From NCBI GenBank assembly GCA_963576565.1, contig OY755038.1:202465013-202529012 (forward strand): DNA of 64,000 nucleotides. Reading direction: 5' to 3'. Numbering within the stretch: position 1 is the first letter of the stretch; each line of letters opens with the position of its first letter. Origin of the DNA: Aspidapion aeneum (taxonomy: Eukaryota; Arthropoda; Insecta; Coleoptera; Brentidae). Both the position numbers and the translations under genes were made by a program. The notes below the pieces were generated by a model that was given only the letters and a program-made list of their open reading frames with translations, was not told the origin of the DNA and did no database searches. Below are positions 22,601 to 31,118 of the stretch, piece by piece.

Positions 22601-25600
22601 TCAGACGGTCATATTCGTGTTGTGACCGTTAAAACAGCTACAGGAACATATCGTCGACCAGTAGTGAAACTATGTCCTTTGCCTATGCCCGACGCATAAG
22701 GCAAAATTTTCTTTTTCTTTCTTAATTTTTTCTAAGTATTTTTTCTTTTCTTTTAATTTTAATTTACATGCATAATTCAATGCATATTTGGGTTAATGTT
22801 AAATTGTATCGTTTAATTGCTAATAGGCGAATACTATTTAATTTTTCTTTCCTTTCCTTTTCTTAACTAAGTAAAAACACACGTGTTTTGGCGGCCGGAA
22901 AATGTTGGTGCAAGCAAGAAATTTCCTAATTTTCATTTTCTTTTCCTTTTCTGCGCGTTTAAAATAATTTAAATTTTCGCGCTCTAAAATATGCATATGG
23001 GGTTTCACGGCACCGGACACGTGGAAGAGAAGCAGCGCGGCGATGAGTGCGCAAAGAACCAGCGACACAACAAGACACTAGCAAAATCACGTTCCCGAAA
23101 AAAGTGAATTTGAGGTGAAAAAACTGGACGTTTAAACGTCGACTGGAGCTGCAAGAGAGTCCGAGGTAGGTGCCTTTTCATATAAAATTCCATATGTATC
23201 GTAACTTTCCATTTTCAATCGTCAATACCGACAATTATTTTTAAATGTGCTTGTGAAGCCAATATCGAAGGAAATTCCGTTATTTTTCAGCCCTTGCACG
23301 CACAAATATGACTTTTCTAGTAAATTAAGTTAAAACAAAATTGCTAATTAGTCTTACTGACTAGATTGTAATACAATAAAAAAGTGTGTTTGACAAATAA
23401 AAAAAAAATACAAAAGTTTATAACAGAACATCTATCGGAATTCAATTATTAGTATTTTTTATTTAAGTATCCCATTTTTCAACGGGATTTTGGGTGTCTC
23501 ACTTTTACAACACTTAGGGTCAAGAGGTCAATTAATTACCCATCCCACCTTCATTGCACATGCTGCTGTAATTTGTTTTAAATTTTGAGCCTACAAGCTA
23601 TAGGCAATGGTGATGAATTAACTTTATCAAGGTGGGTTTGGTTCGGTATTTCAAATTAAACTTTTACTTTTCCTAAGTTTAAGTTATTACTTTTTGTTTC
23701 CTAAGAAATTGTACCTGGTATTTATTAGACCTAATTTTCTTTTAGTGTACAACCTGTAGATGAGAGTGTATGCTCTCGAAACATATCATTGTAACAAAAA
23801 TTAGTGGAGAATGACCGAACTTGTTTGAGTTAAACATATATTTTAAAGAAGCACGATATAGCACTGCTTTTGAGTTACCTTGATCGTAAACGCCAGCTTT
23901 GGAATAAGCAGACAAAGCTCCCACTTGAGGCCTTGGAGTTGGTTTGACAAGGGCCGGTGTTGTAGGAACAACCGCTTTTTTATTCGTTTCGCCAAATTTA
24001 TCCAAAATTTTCTTTGCTACCTAAAACACAAAAGAACAATACAAGCGTTATGTAAACAATTTGTGGTTAAAACAAGGAAAACAGATCGGTTGGCGGAAAT
24101 TATTTTTAAAACAATTCTTCCAATTTATTTGTTCAAAATTTATTAGAATTCTTTTGTTTAAAATTTCTTCAAATTTGTTTGTTCGATTTCTTCGAATTTT
24201 GTTGTTCAAATGGAAAATTGTTCAAAAACATTTTTTTAAACAGAAATTTATAATTACGTGTAATTTATGTGATTTCCGTGAGAGAAGTGTTGCAAATCCT
24301 ATTCTCATTTCTTCTTGCTGGCGTCGTCGGTACGTTTGAAATTATACCAGGAACATTTTATATGAATTTGGATAACTTCTGAAGGGCAGAATCAAGAAAA
24401 TTTTTATTAAATCGATAGAACCCCATATTAGCAGCTATGTCAATTGACCTTGCGAAAACAATACCTTGGTGCTATTCTTATCTCCCAACATTGTATACAT
24501 ATTACTGTTAGTTAATAGTTTATTAGAAAGTTTAGTTTATTATACCTTTATGCTTTTGTTAAATATTTTAAAAGAGATGTTTTAAAAATCCTAATTTTAC
24601 AGAATCTACTACTTACCTTGTATGTTTCCGTTTCCATCACATTTTCCAAAATTTTCTTTTTTTCTTCTTTCAGTGTGACCAATTTTTTATTGTTTTTTCT
24701 TATTTTTCTACTGTAATACCATGTTAGAATGCCTTTGGCTATCCAAATGCTAAAAAATAATATTTGTTACTTTGAAACTGTTTGCATCGAGGTTTGCATA
24801 GATAACATTGTGAAATAAAAACAACTTGAAAATTGTTGTATATAATTTTTTTTATCCATCATGGATTAGTTCTATAGTTTTTTGAACTCTAAATCACTCC
24901 TCAAGGTACTAAGATTAAGGACTATTCTTATCCAGAAACCGTTTGGCCCGCCGAGGATTCGGTGCTGCTGACCCGATTCGCCGCCGAACTAACTCGCAGT
25001 TGACCCGATTAGCCGCCAAGACAACTAACCGCCGCGCGCCGCCCTAATTTTTGTTTCTTTTATTAAACGGCTAATTTATTATTTTGTTTAAAATCTTGCA
25101 AGAAACCTTTCTCAACCACTTTCCGATGAGCTACAGATTTTATAGTTTCCGATGAGCTACAGATTTTATAGTTTTAACAAAAAAATTCAAAAATACACAC
25201 CGATTTGTCTCAAATTTAAAACACTACGGCGTTACAATTTTTGACTTAAATCTCAAAAAAATCAAAAACGCGCTTCCAAAATGGTGGATATTTCCATTTA
25301 TATCAAATTTAGAACTTGGGGTGTTTATTTATTTATTTATAATATAACATGTAAATATAAAATATAAGTGCAGTTTAAGGTCGCCATTTATAATTTTTGA
25401 ATTAAACTTAAAATAAAAGTCAAAACAGCGGGTTCAAAATGGTAGATCCAAAATGGCGGACATTTTCATTTACAAACCGCTTTTTAAAAAAGTTTGGGTC
25501 TTAAAGGTTGCTTGATTTTTGAATTAAACCCAAAAAAATTAAGATAACGGATCCAAAATGGCGGCACTTTCCATTTATTAACGGATATGTACTACATTTG

Positions 25601-28600
25601 TAACGCTGATTATGATTTTTGACTCAAACTTTGGAAAAAATAAAATGGCGGAGGTGACCATTTATGAACCGATATGTATTATTTTGGAAGTTTGCTAATT
25701 ATGAGTTTTAAACTAAACATGCAAAAAGTTAAAATGGTGGACTTTTCCTTTTATTAACCGATATATATTATATCATAATATATAGTCACCCCAAAAATAA
25801 ATAAATGGAAATTTCTGCAATTTTTCTTTTTGTTAAATTTAATTTATTTTTTTGTGATAAAAACTGTGATAAAGCTGTAAACACCTGCCAAAATTGCAAA
25901 CTGAAACAACGGCAGCGAGTTGGCCCAGCGCCAAGTGGGGTCTTCAGGGAGTTGGGCCGGCAGCGAATCGGGTAGTCACCGGCACTTGTTGACCCGGAGG
26001 AAAATTAGCCGCGATGAGTAGGCGAAGGCAAATTGTCCCATTTCCCCTGGTCACTAAGAAGAACACCAAAATTTCCCCTCCAAATGAATTTCCTAGATCC
26101 GCCCCTGATTATAGTCCAACATTCTAACTCTTTGCAACAGGATAAAGCACTTTCTTATCGGTTTTTTTTTTAATTTAAAATAGACTTACACTAGAGGGAA
26201 AACTACCAAAGGCAACACACTCCACAGCAGTTTATTGTGATCTGAAGACACTTGGGAAGAATACAAAAAATACAAGATGACTGCCAGCACAATGTAAATT
26301 AGGACAGCCAATAAAATAAATCTAAATATGATCTTTCTTCGCGCTTGCTCAGTTCTCTTCTGGAAATCTTCAATAGAGTTGATCTCATTGTCTAGCTTTA
26401 AGAGAACATCATAAGTGCTGATCTTTTTCTAAAACATATATATTTTTTTTTAACAACAAGGTATTTAAGTGAACATTAATAAAAATTCAAAGTCTACTAA
26501 TCTAAGTTATTTGAATACAATTTAGACACCATTAAATTAGACAGATTAAAGTGAGACACTTTACACTAAAACCTTGTGTCAACTGGCATGTAATTTGCAA
26601 AAGCTTTTGCATGAAGTGGAGACCCTGTATGTATAACATATTTTTTAAAATATGTCATACATACAGGGTCTCTAGCATGAAGTACCTACCTAGGTACTGT
26701 CCGGCCAGAATAAAATGAGGCGCAAGAGAGATGGCTCAACTCAATCTATCTCCCTCTGTTTACAGCACTTATGTCTTACTGGGTGGTCTTTATTTTTAGC
26801 AAATTTACCATGAACAAAGTTTTAATATTACAAGAAAAAACGGTACTCGTCTGGTACGTTTAACCAAATCGACTCCAGTCCGTTCATATTTCACACCCTT
26901 TTATTCGGTTTTTATTATTGTTACCGCTGGCTCAACTCGACTCCGGCCCGTTCACAATTCACACCCTTTTATTGGACTTCTATTGTTATTGCTGGGCTCA
27001 AACAGGATAGCTAGGCACGTTTCATACACATTCTATACCAACGAAACGAAACAGTGGCGTATAGTTTACTCTTTTTTAATTTTTTAATAAAACTGTATGG
27101 AGTTCCAATTTTGAAGATATAATGAATGGTTTTGGATTTTTGCAATTTTTAGAAAGTTAATTGGTATTTTTTTAGTTTTCTAAATTCGTTCTAAATTTCT
27201 TCTAAAAACCTGATGAATATATATAATAAGTATAGAAGTTTTGAAAAAATATTTCTTTTTAAGAAAAATAAGGTATGGCGTTTTCCAGAAAAAAAGGCTT
27301 AGGAGGTGTAAAATATAAAATTAATACCTAATAGTGATGAATTAAAAAATTATAGCACTCCACTGGACAGAGAAAGATAGGGCTAGTTGAAGCCATCTCT
27401 TTTGCGCCTCATTTTATTCTAGCCAGACAGTACAGTCAGGATTTTTTAAATGGCCGCACTAGCAAGTAAAACATTTGCCTATTTGAAATAAGAAACGCCA
27501 AAAAAAATAGTGACCTTCTGTCTACAACACACGGTGGTCTTCAAGGGTGAACGAGTTTGTCAAAAATGTACTCAAAAAGGCTTTATGGGGTATCTTTAGC
27601 GAACGTTTGGTCTCCCCAAAACCACCTTCATTGAAATCCCACCTGATCGGAAACTCATAATATTTTTTTAATTTTTGGTAGTCATTTTTAGGAGATCTTT
27701 CTTTAATAGGCTACTTTTTCGTTTTCAAATTAAGCAAAAAATATCTGTTTTGTATATTTAAAATATATATATTCATTAAATCTTATAATCTGTTTCTAAA
27801 AATTCAATAAAGCCTAGAAAAACTAGAAAAAAAAACAAAAAACATGACACCTTATACAAATAAACTATAAATAAGTTGATTATAACTCTACTACTTTTTA
27901 CTCACTCCTTTCGTGGAATTTTAAAGGGGGGTCGAACTTTTGATAAACCTGATTTTTACCCCTAACTTTAAAAACACACATCTTTTTCACCTAATATTCA
28001 AATCAATTCTATTAGTCCCATTTATTTACGTTTTTTAATGATGTTACAATGGAATTCTTCAATTTTTTTCCATAATTCGAACTGCCTAAGATATGCCGAT
28101 AAATTTAGGGACAGGTAAGTTATAATTAATAAGGGTAGATCCGAGCAATTGGGTCAAATTGACCTTAAAAATAGCAATAACAGCTATTTTTTGAAAATCA
28201 GCAGGCAAAATTTTTTTTTCACATATTTCACTTATTTTGGAATAATAATGTCTAAACTCGGCTGACATGAAAAATTAGTCACATAAGGTGGCCCTTTGAG
28301 CCATTGAAAAAATATAATTTTTTAAAATTTGTGAATTTTATAAAAGCAAAGTTTCCAAAATAAAATTATTACAGCCCATTTCACAAGAAAAATTAATACA
28401 TTTTTATTTACATCAAAAGGGTATAAGAATCCTTAAATATCAAAATTTATTTAATGTTGATTTCATATTCGGGGACAAAGATATGAGTTTTTAAAGTGAA
28501 GGGTAGTTGAGACTTGAGACTCTTAAAAATCATCACGAAAAATAAAAAAAATCCAAATTATTTGAGTTTCTGATAATGTGGGATTTCAATGAAGGTGGTT

Positions 28601-30360
28601 TCCCGTTCCCTAAAGATACCCCACCCCATAAAGAGTTTTTGAGTACATTTTTGACAAACTCATTCACCCTTGAGGACCACCGTGAACATTTATTTAACAA
28701 CCACTATTTCTGATATCTTTAAATGATAAATTTTGACAGGAAAAGTCTCTTGTAATTAAAAAAGTCCCAGACTGTACCTTCCTACTGCCTGGCAGATCTG
28801 CACCTTGATCTGCACTGTATTTTTTAGTGTACCTATTTTACCTAATTGTATTGTGAATTACTTGCTGCAAACATTTTAGCAGTTTTTCAAATCAAGTCAA
28901 ATCAAATATTATTTTATTTAAAAAATTGTATATGTACAAATAAAGATGTAACAATTGAACAATAAGTGTGAAGAAACAAAAAATGTTGCTGCATTAAAAT
29001 GAAGATTTGGGTATACTCTGTATTATGTCTTTATGGGATTATTAGCCGCCAAGGAAAATTTGGCTGTGGCTGTCAACTCAATTTGTCAAAATTTTTGTAG
29101 CATGAAACCCCTTCGAGGGGTATACCTTACCCCTATATTTTGAATTGGGAAAGTGGGTCTAGTGATCCCTTGTTTTGAAGGCCTTTTGAATGTCCTAAAA
29201 ATTTCAAAAATCTATCCATTAGTTTTTGAGATAATTGCTTTCAAACTTTCAAATTTAACATGGACTGATAAAATAAAAATTTTATTAGAATTTTATATTT
29301 TTCAGATTTAATTTTTATTATTATTACATGGTTGTAAAGATATTCAAGGGAGCTTTAAAACAAGGTATCACTAGACTCACTTTCCCTATTCAAAATATAG
29401 GGGTAAAGTATACCCCTCTAAGGGAGTTCATGCTACAAAAATTTCAAGATAGCCAAAAATTGTGTCCGCCTTGCAAACAAAATCGATGTGTTTTGGCATC
29501 TTTTAATTTCCTGATAATTTTCAAGAAAATCCAGGTGGATCCTTTTTTAAATTGTCACCTTGTATAACTCACTTTTTAGCATTTTTCAGATTTTCCACTA
29601 TTTTCTTTAACACTTAGGTATTTTTGTTCCGCAAACTTCTAGTATTATCACACAAAAATTACATATGCCTAGTTATAACCAAAGTTATTACAACAAAAAT
29701 GTTATATAAAGACACAAGATTCTTAAACAGCTCTCCTGTAAAATGCAAAAAAGTGAGTTATCAACTTTTGCCAAATGGCCACAGATTTATAACTACAAGT
29801 GTGTTGTTATAGAATAAATTAGGTCAACAGAAAATTAAACTCTGAGAAAGAAATAAATAAAATAAAAAAGAATCTTGTTTGATCCTAACCAAAACCAAAG
29901 CGGAATCTACACAGAGAAATTTCAATTTGAATAAAATAACATTCATTTGAAAGTGATTGTAAATGTAGCTTTAGATAGTACCTAAGGAAAACTTGGGCAT
30001 AACTCCAAGTACTGTTGTATGGTGTACAAACTTTCATTCTGTAGTTCATCCCTCAGAAATATGAAAGCAAATATTTAAAAAGACTACAGAATAACCTCAG
30101 GAAGTATAGTATAGTCGAGAGTATAGTAGTAGGAGTATCAAAAAACCTTTGCAAACAGTCATTTTATAAGTTTAAACCTAATACAACCTAAAAATGTAGT
30201 AACTATCCTCCAACAACCAATGATTTTTGTATGAAAAAAACTAGTAATAACAAAATATGGTACTAAAATTTTTAATTAATTTATTATTCCAGTTTTCACA
30301 AGTGAAAAAGATGGTAAAAAAAATTTGTCATACCCTAAACTTGGCGATGATAAGTCCCAT
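4244..30360 (-). CDS. Lnpk: Lunapark, ER three-way-junction protein (seven coding exons)
   Basis: Coding exons on the minus strand: 30334-30360, 26190-26428, 24617-24749, 23879-24020, 11799-11960, 10140-10298, 4244-4662. All junctions are GT-AG and keep phase, giving 1281 nt, 426 residues (human LNPK is about 428). Lunapark is a membrane protein that stabilises three-way junctions of the endoplasmic reticulum. Visible features: N-terminal MG, a myristoylation site in the family; a short coiled region (about 15-40); two membrane segments (about 46-65 and 76-100) forming a hairpin; a second coiled coil (about 103-130); a proline-rich linker; the conserved block LPRDRSVLDKMVDYLVGDGP (253-272); a zinc finger with C280, C283, C302, C305; FNPSRK, equivalent to the LNPARK motif; and an acidic C-terminus. 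Introns are large because of transposons. Confidence 0.95.
4746..5519. other. Lunapark intron 6, left part
   Basis: AT-rich intronic DNA without a recognisable reading frame. GGTGGACGCCAATATAG-like and GGCGCCCGAATT-like words near 5390-5420 could be remnants of an element but have no partner in the window. Confidence 0.4.
5520..5990. mobile_element. Inverted-repeat (MITE-like) element
   Basis: The left part (about 5527-5612) and right part (about 5908-5985) are inverted copies sharing TTTGCATCA, GGTATTGGAATATTA and ATCTTCAAC blocks. A third, more diverged copy of the same block is at about 5795-5850. No TSD was identified. It lies within Lunapark intron 6. Confidence 0.5.
7899..8205. mobile_element. 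Palindromic MITE inside the fold-back element
   Basis: Two arms of about 95 bp (about 7899-7998 and 8106-8205) are nearly perfect inverted repeats starting AAACATTTCATGTAAAA, separated by about 105 bp. The 77-codon frame over the right arm is incidental. Confidence 0.75.
8310..8835. repeat. Tandem array of about 150-bp units
   Basis: About 3.5 direct, diverged copies. Each unit contains ATGGTTTTATCATAGTTCCTATCAG-like sequence, a CAGCTCTCTAGC block, TGTCTGGAAGT, and a TTTACATTTATAGGGGAGG block. CAGCTCTCTAG-type words occur near 8376, 8515 and 8660, and a decayed one near 8800. Confidence 0.8.
8848..8873. repeat. GAGT microsatellite
   Basis: GAGTGAGTGAGTCAGTGAGTGAGTGG, immediately after the tandem array. 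Confidence 0.9.
10140..10298 (-). CDS. Lnpk: Lunapark exon 6
   Basis: 159 bp, phase 1 at both ends. It encodes the most conserved part of the protein: LPRDRSVLDKMVDYLVGDGP followed by NRYALICQQCSSHNG with the first two zinc ligands C280 and C283. A second in-frame AG nine bases inside the exon would drop three residues (LIG); both acceptors keep the frame, and the outer one has the better pyrimidine tract. Confidence 0.95.
10320..11270 (+). pseudogene. Penelope-like element fragment (RT plus GIY-YIG endonuclease)
   Basis: Plus-strand coding remnants in several frames. The RT part reads WLRYMDDTFIIWPEND (about 10380-10430), a Penelope-type catalytic YMDD box, followed by FLHHLNGI, CLDV and VYRKPTHTGQYLNFKSNHS (about 10560-10615). 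Farther on, IYKIPCECGKSYVGETKRAL (about 11005-11065) is the GIY-YIG-type endonuclease start typical of Penelope-like elements, and the frame runs to a stop near 11262. An internal 54-bp direct duplication lies at about 10805-10885. It is 5'-truncated and frameshifted, hence inactive. It starts within about 25 bp of the Lunapark exon 6 acceptor. Confidence 0.85.
11271..11798. other. Lunapark intron 5, left part
   Basis: Contains imperfect inverted words (TTAGCCTAGGATAAACTAGTT and relatives, 11258-11335) and AGTGGCGGATCAAGG (11402), which resembles a hAT-type terminus without a partner. Otherwise nothing coding. Confidence 0.35.
11799..11960 (-). CDS. Lnpk: Lunapark exon 5
   Basis: 162 bp, phase 1 in and out, residues 181-235. 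It encodes a Ser/Pro-rich linker (FGGVPGSPPSPPYSMVTPL) leading into the conserved region. Donor is CAG|GTAAGA and acceptor is TTTTTGGCAG. Confidence 0.92.
11961..12557. other. Lunapark intron 4, flank left of Jockey
   Basis: AT-rich. Carries several scattered ATGAGACA-type words (12148, 12328, 12349, 12425) that look like remnants of an old repeat; similar GTCTCACTTTTAC occurs at about 23493 on the other side of the nested insertion. A block near 12531-12557 is repeated at 12588-12640. Confidence 0.35.
12558..12587. repeat. Direct repeat flanking Jockey, left
   Basis: A 30-bp sequence starting GTTTATAACAGAA recurs at 23416-23445 with one mismatch. It brackets the Jockey element together with its BEL insertion and is interpreted as the Jockey target-site duplication. 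Confidence 0.8.
12664..13546 (+). pseudogene. Jockey ORF1 (gag-like, zinc knuckles)
   Basis: RNA-binding ORF1 protein. Main open stretch is 12784-13407; one frameshift upstream (about 12720) and one at about 13400 interrupt a frame running from ATG 12664 to TAA 13544. The protein has a PRE_C2HC-like middle region and three CCHC-type knuckles: CKRCQSYGHTQKYC (about residues 103-116 of the open stretch), CVKCTGKHLTVEC and CIHCGGKHPANYRGC. The C-terminus after the frameshift is a short coiled segment (LILEELNKLDERLTKLES). The end overlaps the ORF2 start in the ATGGTCAGTAA arrangement. Confidence 0.88.
13536..16115 (+). pseudogene. Jockey ORF2 (endonuclease and reverse transcriptase), broken
   Basis: Begins at ATG 13536. 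The apurinic-type endonuclease is seen as LRILAWNANGL and IDVCLVSETHF, then stops (13698 and later). RT occurs in open pieces: 14669-15370 with KKAPGYDLI, ISLLPIISKLYEK, LQFGFRDKHSTIDQVHRI and LFLDVAQAFDKVWHKGL; then ATFADDTGL (about 15435), the catalytic box; 15457-15729 with NQAKYLGMTLD; and 15912-16115 with the C-terminal domain (ATPWYVRN-like, LKRVKPFELVN). Frameshifts at about 14100, 14455, 15360 and 15725 make it inactive. Confidence 0.88.
16209..16213. repeat. BEL-1 target-site duplication, left (AATAT)
   Basis: AATAT immediately before the 5' LTR; the identical AATAT follows the 3' LTR at 23305-23309. A 5-bp duplication is typical of BEL/Pao integrases. Confidence 0.9.
16214..16626 (+). 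repeat. BEL-1 5' LTR
   Basis: 413 bp, starts TGTTGGTGC and ends GCACGCACA (TG...CA). It contains 11 bases (CCGGCGACCTA, about 16575) that are absent from the 3' LTR. Confidence 0.93.
16632..16645 (+). other. BEL-1 primer-binding site
   Basis: TGGCCCTTCGACCC begins five bases after the LTR. TGG pairs with the CCA end of a tRNA. BEL-2 has TGGTCCTTCTAACC at the same five-base spacing. The primer tRNA was not identified. Confidence 0.65.
17097..17172 (+). other. tRNA-like segment in BEL-1 leader
   Basis: A stretch with a near-consensus RNA polymerase III B box (GGTTCAATCCT, about 17151-17161), an upstream GTCGTATGCACAG...TGTGCGAC inverted pair, and a TTGGAAT anticodon-loop-like heptamer. The T-stem pairs only partly, so it is not a functional tRNA gene. 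A similar segment lies in the BEL-2 leader at 53569-53634. Confidence 0.4.
17377..22699 (+). pseudogene. BEL-1 gag-pol polyprotein (two lesions)
   Basis: The open frame 17377-21810 encodes 1477 residues; the frame resumes after a TAG and again after a frameshift. Domains: gag DUF1759-type region (about 125-270); Asn/Gln-rich linker (about 300-380); CCHC knuckles from C384 (CYLCSSNHALSKC) and CQNCLHFAHQTVNC; aspartic protease (DUF1758-type) with catalytic D522 in DSASEANF; RT with YVDD at 931-934; RNase H with D1107 (FSDAS) and WCDSQVVL; integrase zinc region (HPGQKTLHYLL, CILCYR); then the TAG at 21808 where related elements have Lys. The integrase core (VAIDYCGPF, YSDCGSAFLG, HLNGLAEAGVK) continues to about 22230, where a T-run has one extra base; DUF5641-type C-terminus ends at 22699. 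The start has the best match to sibling N-termini (MS-x-x-K-K-x-x-L-x-D-K-R). Confidence 0.92.
22888..22902 (+). other. BEL-1 polypurine tract candidate
   Basis: The purine-rich word GGCGGCCGGAAAA ends directly at the 3' LTR and would prime plus-strand DNA synthesis. It is not pure purine. Confidence 0.5.
22903..23304 (+). repeat. BEL-1 3' LTR
   Basis: 402 bp. Identical to the 5' LTR except AACCAGCGAC for AACCACCGAC and the missing 11 bases. Confidence 0.93.
23305..23309. repeat. BEL-1 target-site duplication, right (AATAT)
   Basis: Perfect copy of 16209-16213. Confidence 0.9.
23416..23445. repeat. Direct repeat flanking Jockey, right
   Basis: Matches 12558-12587 with one A-to-C difference, directly after the Jockey A-rich tail. 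Confidence 0.8.
23879..24020 (-). CDS. Lnpk: Lunapark exon 4
   Basis: 142 bp, phase 0 in, phase 1 out, residues 134-181: VAKKILDKFGETNKK, then a Pro/Thr-rich linker (VVPTTPALVKPTPRPQVG). VAKKILDKFG follows the exon 3 end ETYK, as in the family. Confidence 0.93.
24617..24749 (-). CDS. Lnpk: Lunapark exon 3
   Basis: 133 bp, completes the split valine codon and ends phase 0, residues 89-133. It carries the end of the second membrane segment (WIAKGILTWYYSRKIRKNN) and the basic/acidic coiled coil LVTLKEEKKKILENVMETE. Confidence 0.95.
24940..26010. mobile_element. Element with GC-rich inverted ends and an ATGGCGGA array
   Basis: Left end (about 24945-25035) has ACCCGATTCGCCGCCGAACT; the right end (about 25915-25975) has the complement-like AGTTGGGCCGGCAGCGAATCGGGT. 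The ends are far more GC-rich than the surroundings. Between them is a tandem array (25240-25790). No TSD was fixed. It lies in Lunapark intron 2. Confidence 0.5.
25240..25790. repeat. Degenerate tandem array with AAAATGGCGGA words
   Basis: About five diverged units of roughly 110-130 bp. Each has CAAAATGGNGGA, a TTTCCATTTATNAACC block and a TTTTTGAATTAAAC block. Units are near 25277, 25438/25451, 25553, 25643 and 25732. Confidence 0.7.
26190..26428 (-). CDS. Lnpk: Lunapark exon 2
   Basis: 239 bp, phase 0 in, phase 2 out, residues 10-89: TYDVLLKLDNEINSIEDFQ (equivalent to the family TVEVLEKLDKEI block), first membrane segment RFILLAVLIYIVLAVILYFL, and the start of the second membrane segment LLWSVLPLVVFPLV. 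Confidence 0.96.
26620..26674. repeat. Near-perfect 27-bp-arm hairpin
   Basis: GAGACCCTGTATGTATAACATATTT-type arm pairs with its complement after only a few bases. It could be a minimal inverted-repeat element (ends AGACCCTGTATGTAT). Confidence 0.7.
26694..27430. mobile_element. MITE-like element, TIR GTACTGTCCGGCCAGAATAA
   Basis: Ends are inverted repeats of about 45 bp: GTACTGTCCGGCCAGAATAA...GAGGCGCAAGAGAGATGGCT against the complement of 27380-27430, with four mismatches. The interior has repeated CTCAACTCGACTCC...CCGTTCA / CACACCCTTTTATT blocks (26868-26915 and 26935-26970). Confidence 0.75.
27430..28778. mobile_element. 1.35-kb long-inverted-repeat element
   Basis: The left arm (to about 27660) and right arm (from about 28560) are inverted copies: ATTGAAATCCCAC...  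against GTGGGATTTCAATGAAGGTG, and AAAAATGTACTCAAAAA...  against TTTTTGAGTACATTTTTGAC. Outer ends are GTACAGTC-GG--TTTTTTAA. It abuts the preceding element, sharing the GTAC corner. No ORF of note inside. Confidence 0.7.
29040..29482. mobile_element. Palindromic MITE
   Basis: Arms about 29041-29210 and 29335-29482 are inverted copies, e.g. AAATTTTTGTAGCATGAA / TTCATGCTACAAAAATTT and GGGGTATACCTTACCCCTAT / its complement. In Lunapark intron 1. Confidence 0.75.
29555..29790. mobile_element. Short inverted-repeat element
   Basis: Ends TATAACTCACTTTTTAGCATTTT and the complement of AAAATGCAAAAAAGTGAGTTAT (about 29741-29762). Interior non-coding. Confidence 0.6.
30334..30360 (-). CDS. Lnpk: Lunapark exon 1 (start)
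   Basis: 27 bp, MGLIIAKFR, followed by donor GTATGA. It matches the family start (MGxxxxRFR) and carries the Gly2 needed for N-myristoylation. Short first coding exon, phase 0 into exon 2. The promoter must lie between here and CMC2 (31921) but no clear core element was seen. Confidence 0.88.
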
Positions 30361-30920
30361 ATTCCTAAAAAGACACTGTTAACCACAGCAAACCCAAAAA
30401 AGCCTCCTTCCTGTTATTTATTTCTAACCTCAAAATCTGGCCGCCTTTTGAATATCACTGTGATTTTAATAGACGAATCCTCCCATTCGGGAAAACGCGG
30501 AATCGTGCATAATTTGAAAATTCTAACGCGTTTTTTTATTTAAATTTTAAATTAGGAGAAAACCAAAAAAAAATCGTAGCTAGACCAACTGTCATTTTTG
30601 TTGGCGAAAAAAACAAATGAAGTTAGCCACGCGACGCACGCAACCATAAATCCAGTGGACCAGAAAAATTGTCTAACTACCAGAGTAAGCTTTAAGGATG
30701 TTCAAAAATTAAAATAAAATAATGGAAAGATACATACCTAGCCCAGGTCCATTTACCCGTTCGTGTAACTGTGCACCCCACAGACTTCTAAAAAACCAGC
30801 ACCCCTATTGCAAAACTATAAAACGTTAAAAACATTTTGATGTGAGTGGATCAATTTTGCAGCTTTTTGATTAATAAAATTATCTCTTTCCATTACCTTT
30901 ATAGGTATGGCATTTATACG
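30361..30920. other. Lunapark 5' flank
   Basis: Includes a relatively CpG-rich patch (CCACGCGACGCACGCAACC, about 30628) that may mark the promoter. No coding frame recognised. Confidence 0.35.
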
Positions 30921-30921
30921 C

Positions 30922-31118
30922 ATGGGCGCACCCAGGGGGGGGCGCCCGGGGCCCGGACCCCTTCCCCCCAACCCTTACATATTTTACATATTTTCTACAT
31001 ATTTTTTACATATTTTCTACATATTTCATGATAAAACACAAAAAATAGCTTTAAATTTGACATCATGAGGCTTCAGGCCCCCCCCCCCCCAAGACACATG
31101 CCTGGGTGCGCCACTCTG
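30922..31118. mobile_element. hAT-like MITE with G/C homopolymer ends
   Basis: Ends GGGCGCACCCAGGGGGGG and CCTGGGTGCGCCACTC are inverted repeats; inside are repeated TACATATTT words and CATGATAAAACACAAAAAATAG, which closely matches the interior of the element at 38993-39186. No clean 8-bp duplication was found here. Confidence 0.65.

Larger units (their letters stand above)
16214..23304 (+). mobile_element. BEL/Pao LTR retrotransposon BEL-1, full length, young
   Basis: Layout: 5' LTR 16214-16626, primer-binding site 16632-16645, leader with a tRNA-like segment 17097-17172, gag-pol 17377-22699, purine-rich tract 22888-22902, 3' LTR 22903-23304. It sits in the 3' UTR of the Jockey element with a perfect 5-bp duplication. 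The LTRs differ by one substitution and one 11-bp indel in about 400 bp, so insertion was recent. Two lesions (a stop at 21808 and a one-base insertion near 22230) break the polyprotein. Confidence 0.93.
12588..23415 (+). mobile_element. Jockey-type LINE, split by a BEL/Pao insertion
   Basis: Non-LTR element with two ORFs (12664-13546 and 13536-16115), a 3' UTR split at 16213, and the rest of the 3' UTR and A-rich tail at 23305-23415. It is flanked by a 30-bp near-perfect direct repeat. The intervening 7.1 kb is a later BEL/Pao element with its own 5-bp target duplication. Both ORFs have frameshifts and stops, so it is inactive. Confidence 0.85.

Noticed and set aside
22838..23193. Minus-strand frames across the LTRs (62- and 76-codon)
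   Set aside because: The same 62-codon frame occurs in both LTRs only because the LTRs are identical; no gene family match.
26060..26112. hAT terminus (AGATCCGCCCCTGATTA), possibly paired with AGTGGCGGATCAAGG at 11402
   Set aside because: The two are 15 kb apart with exons between them, and neither has a nearby partner or target duplication.
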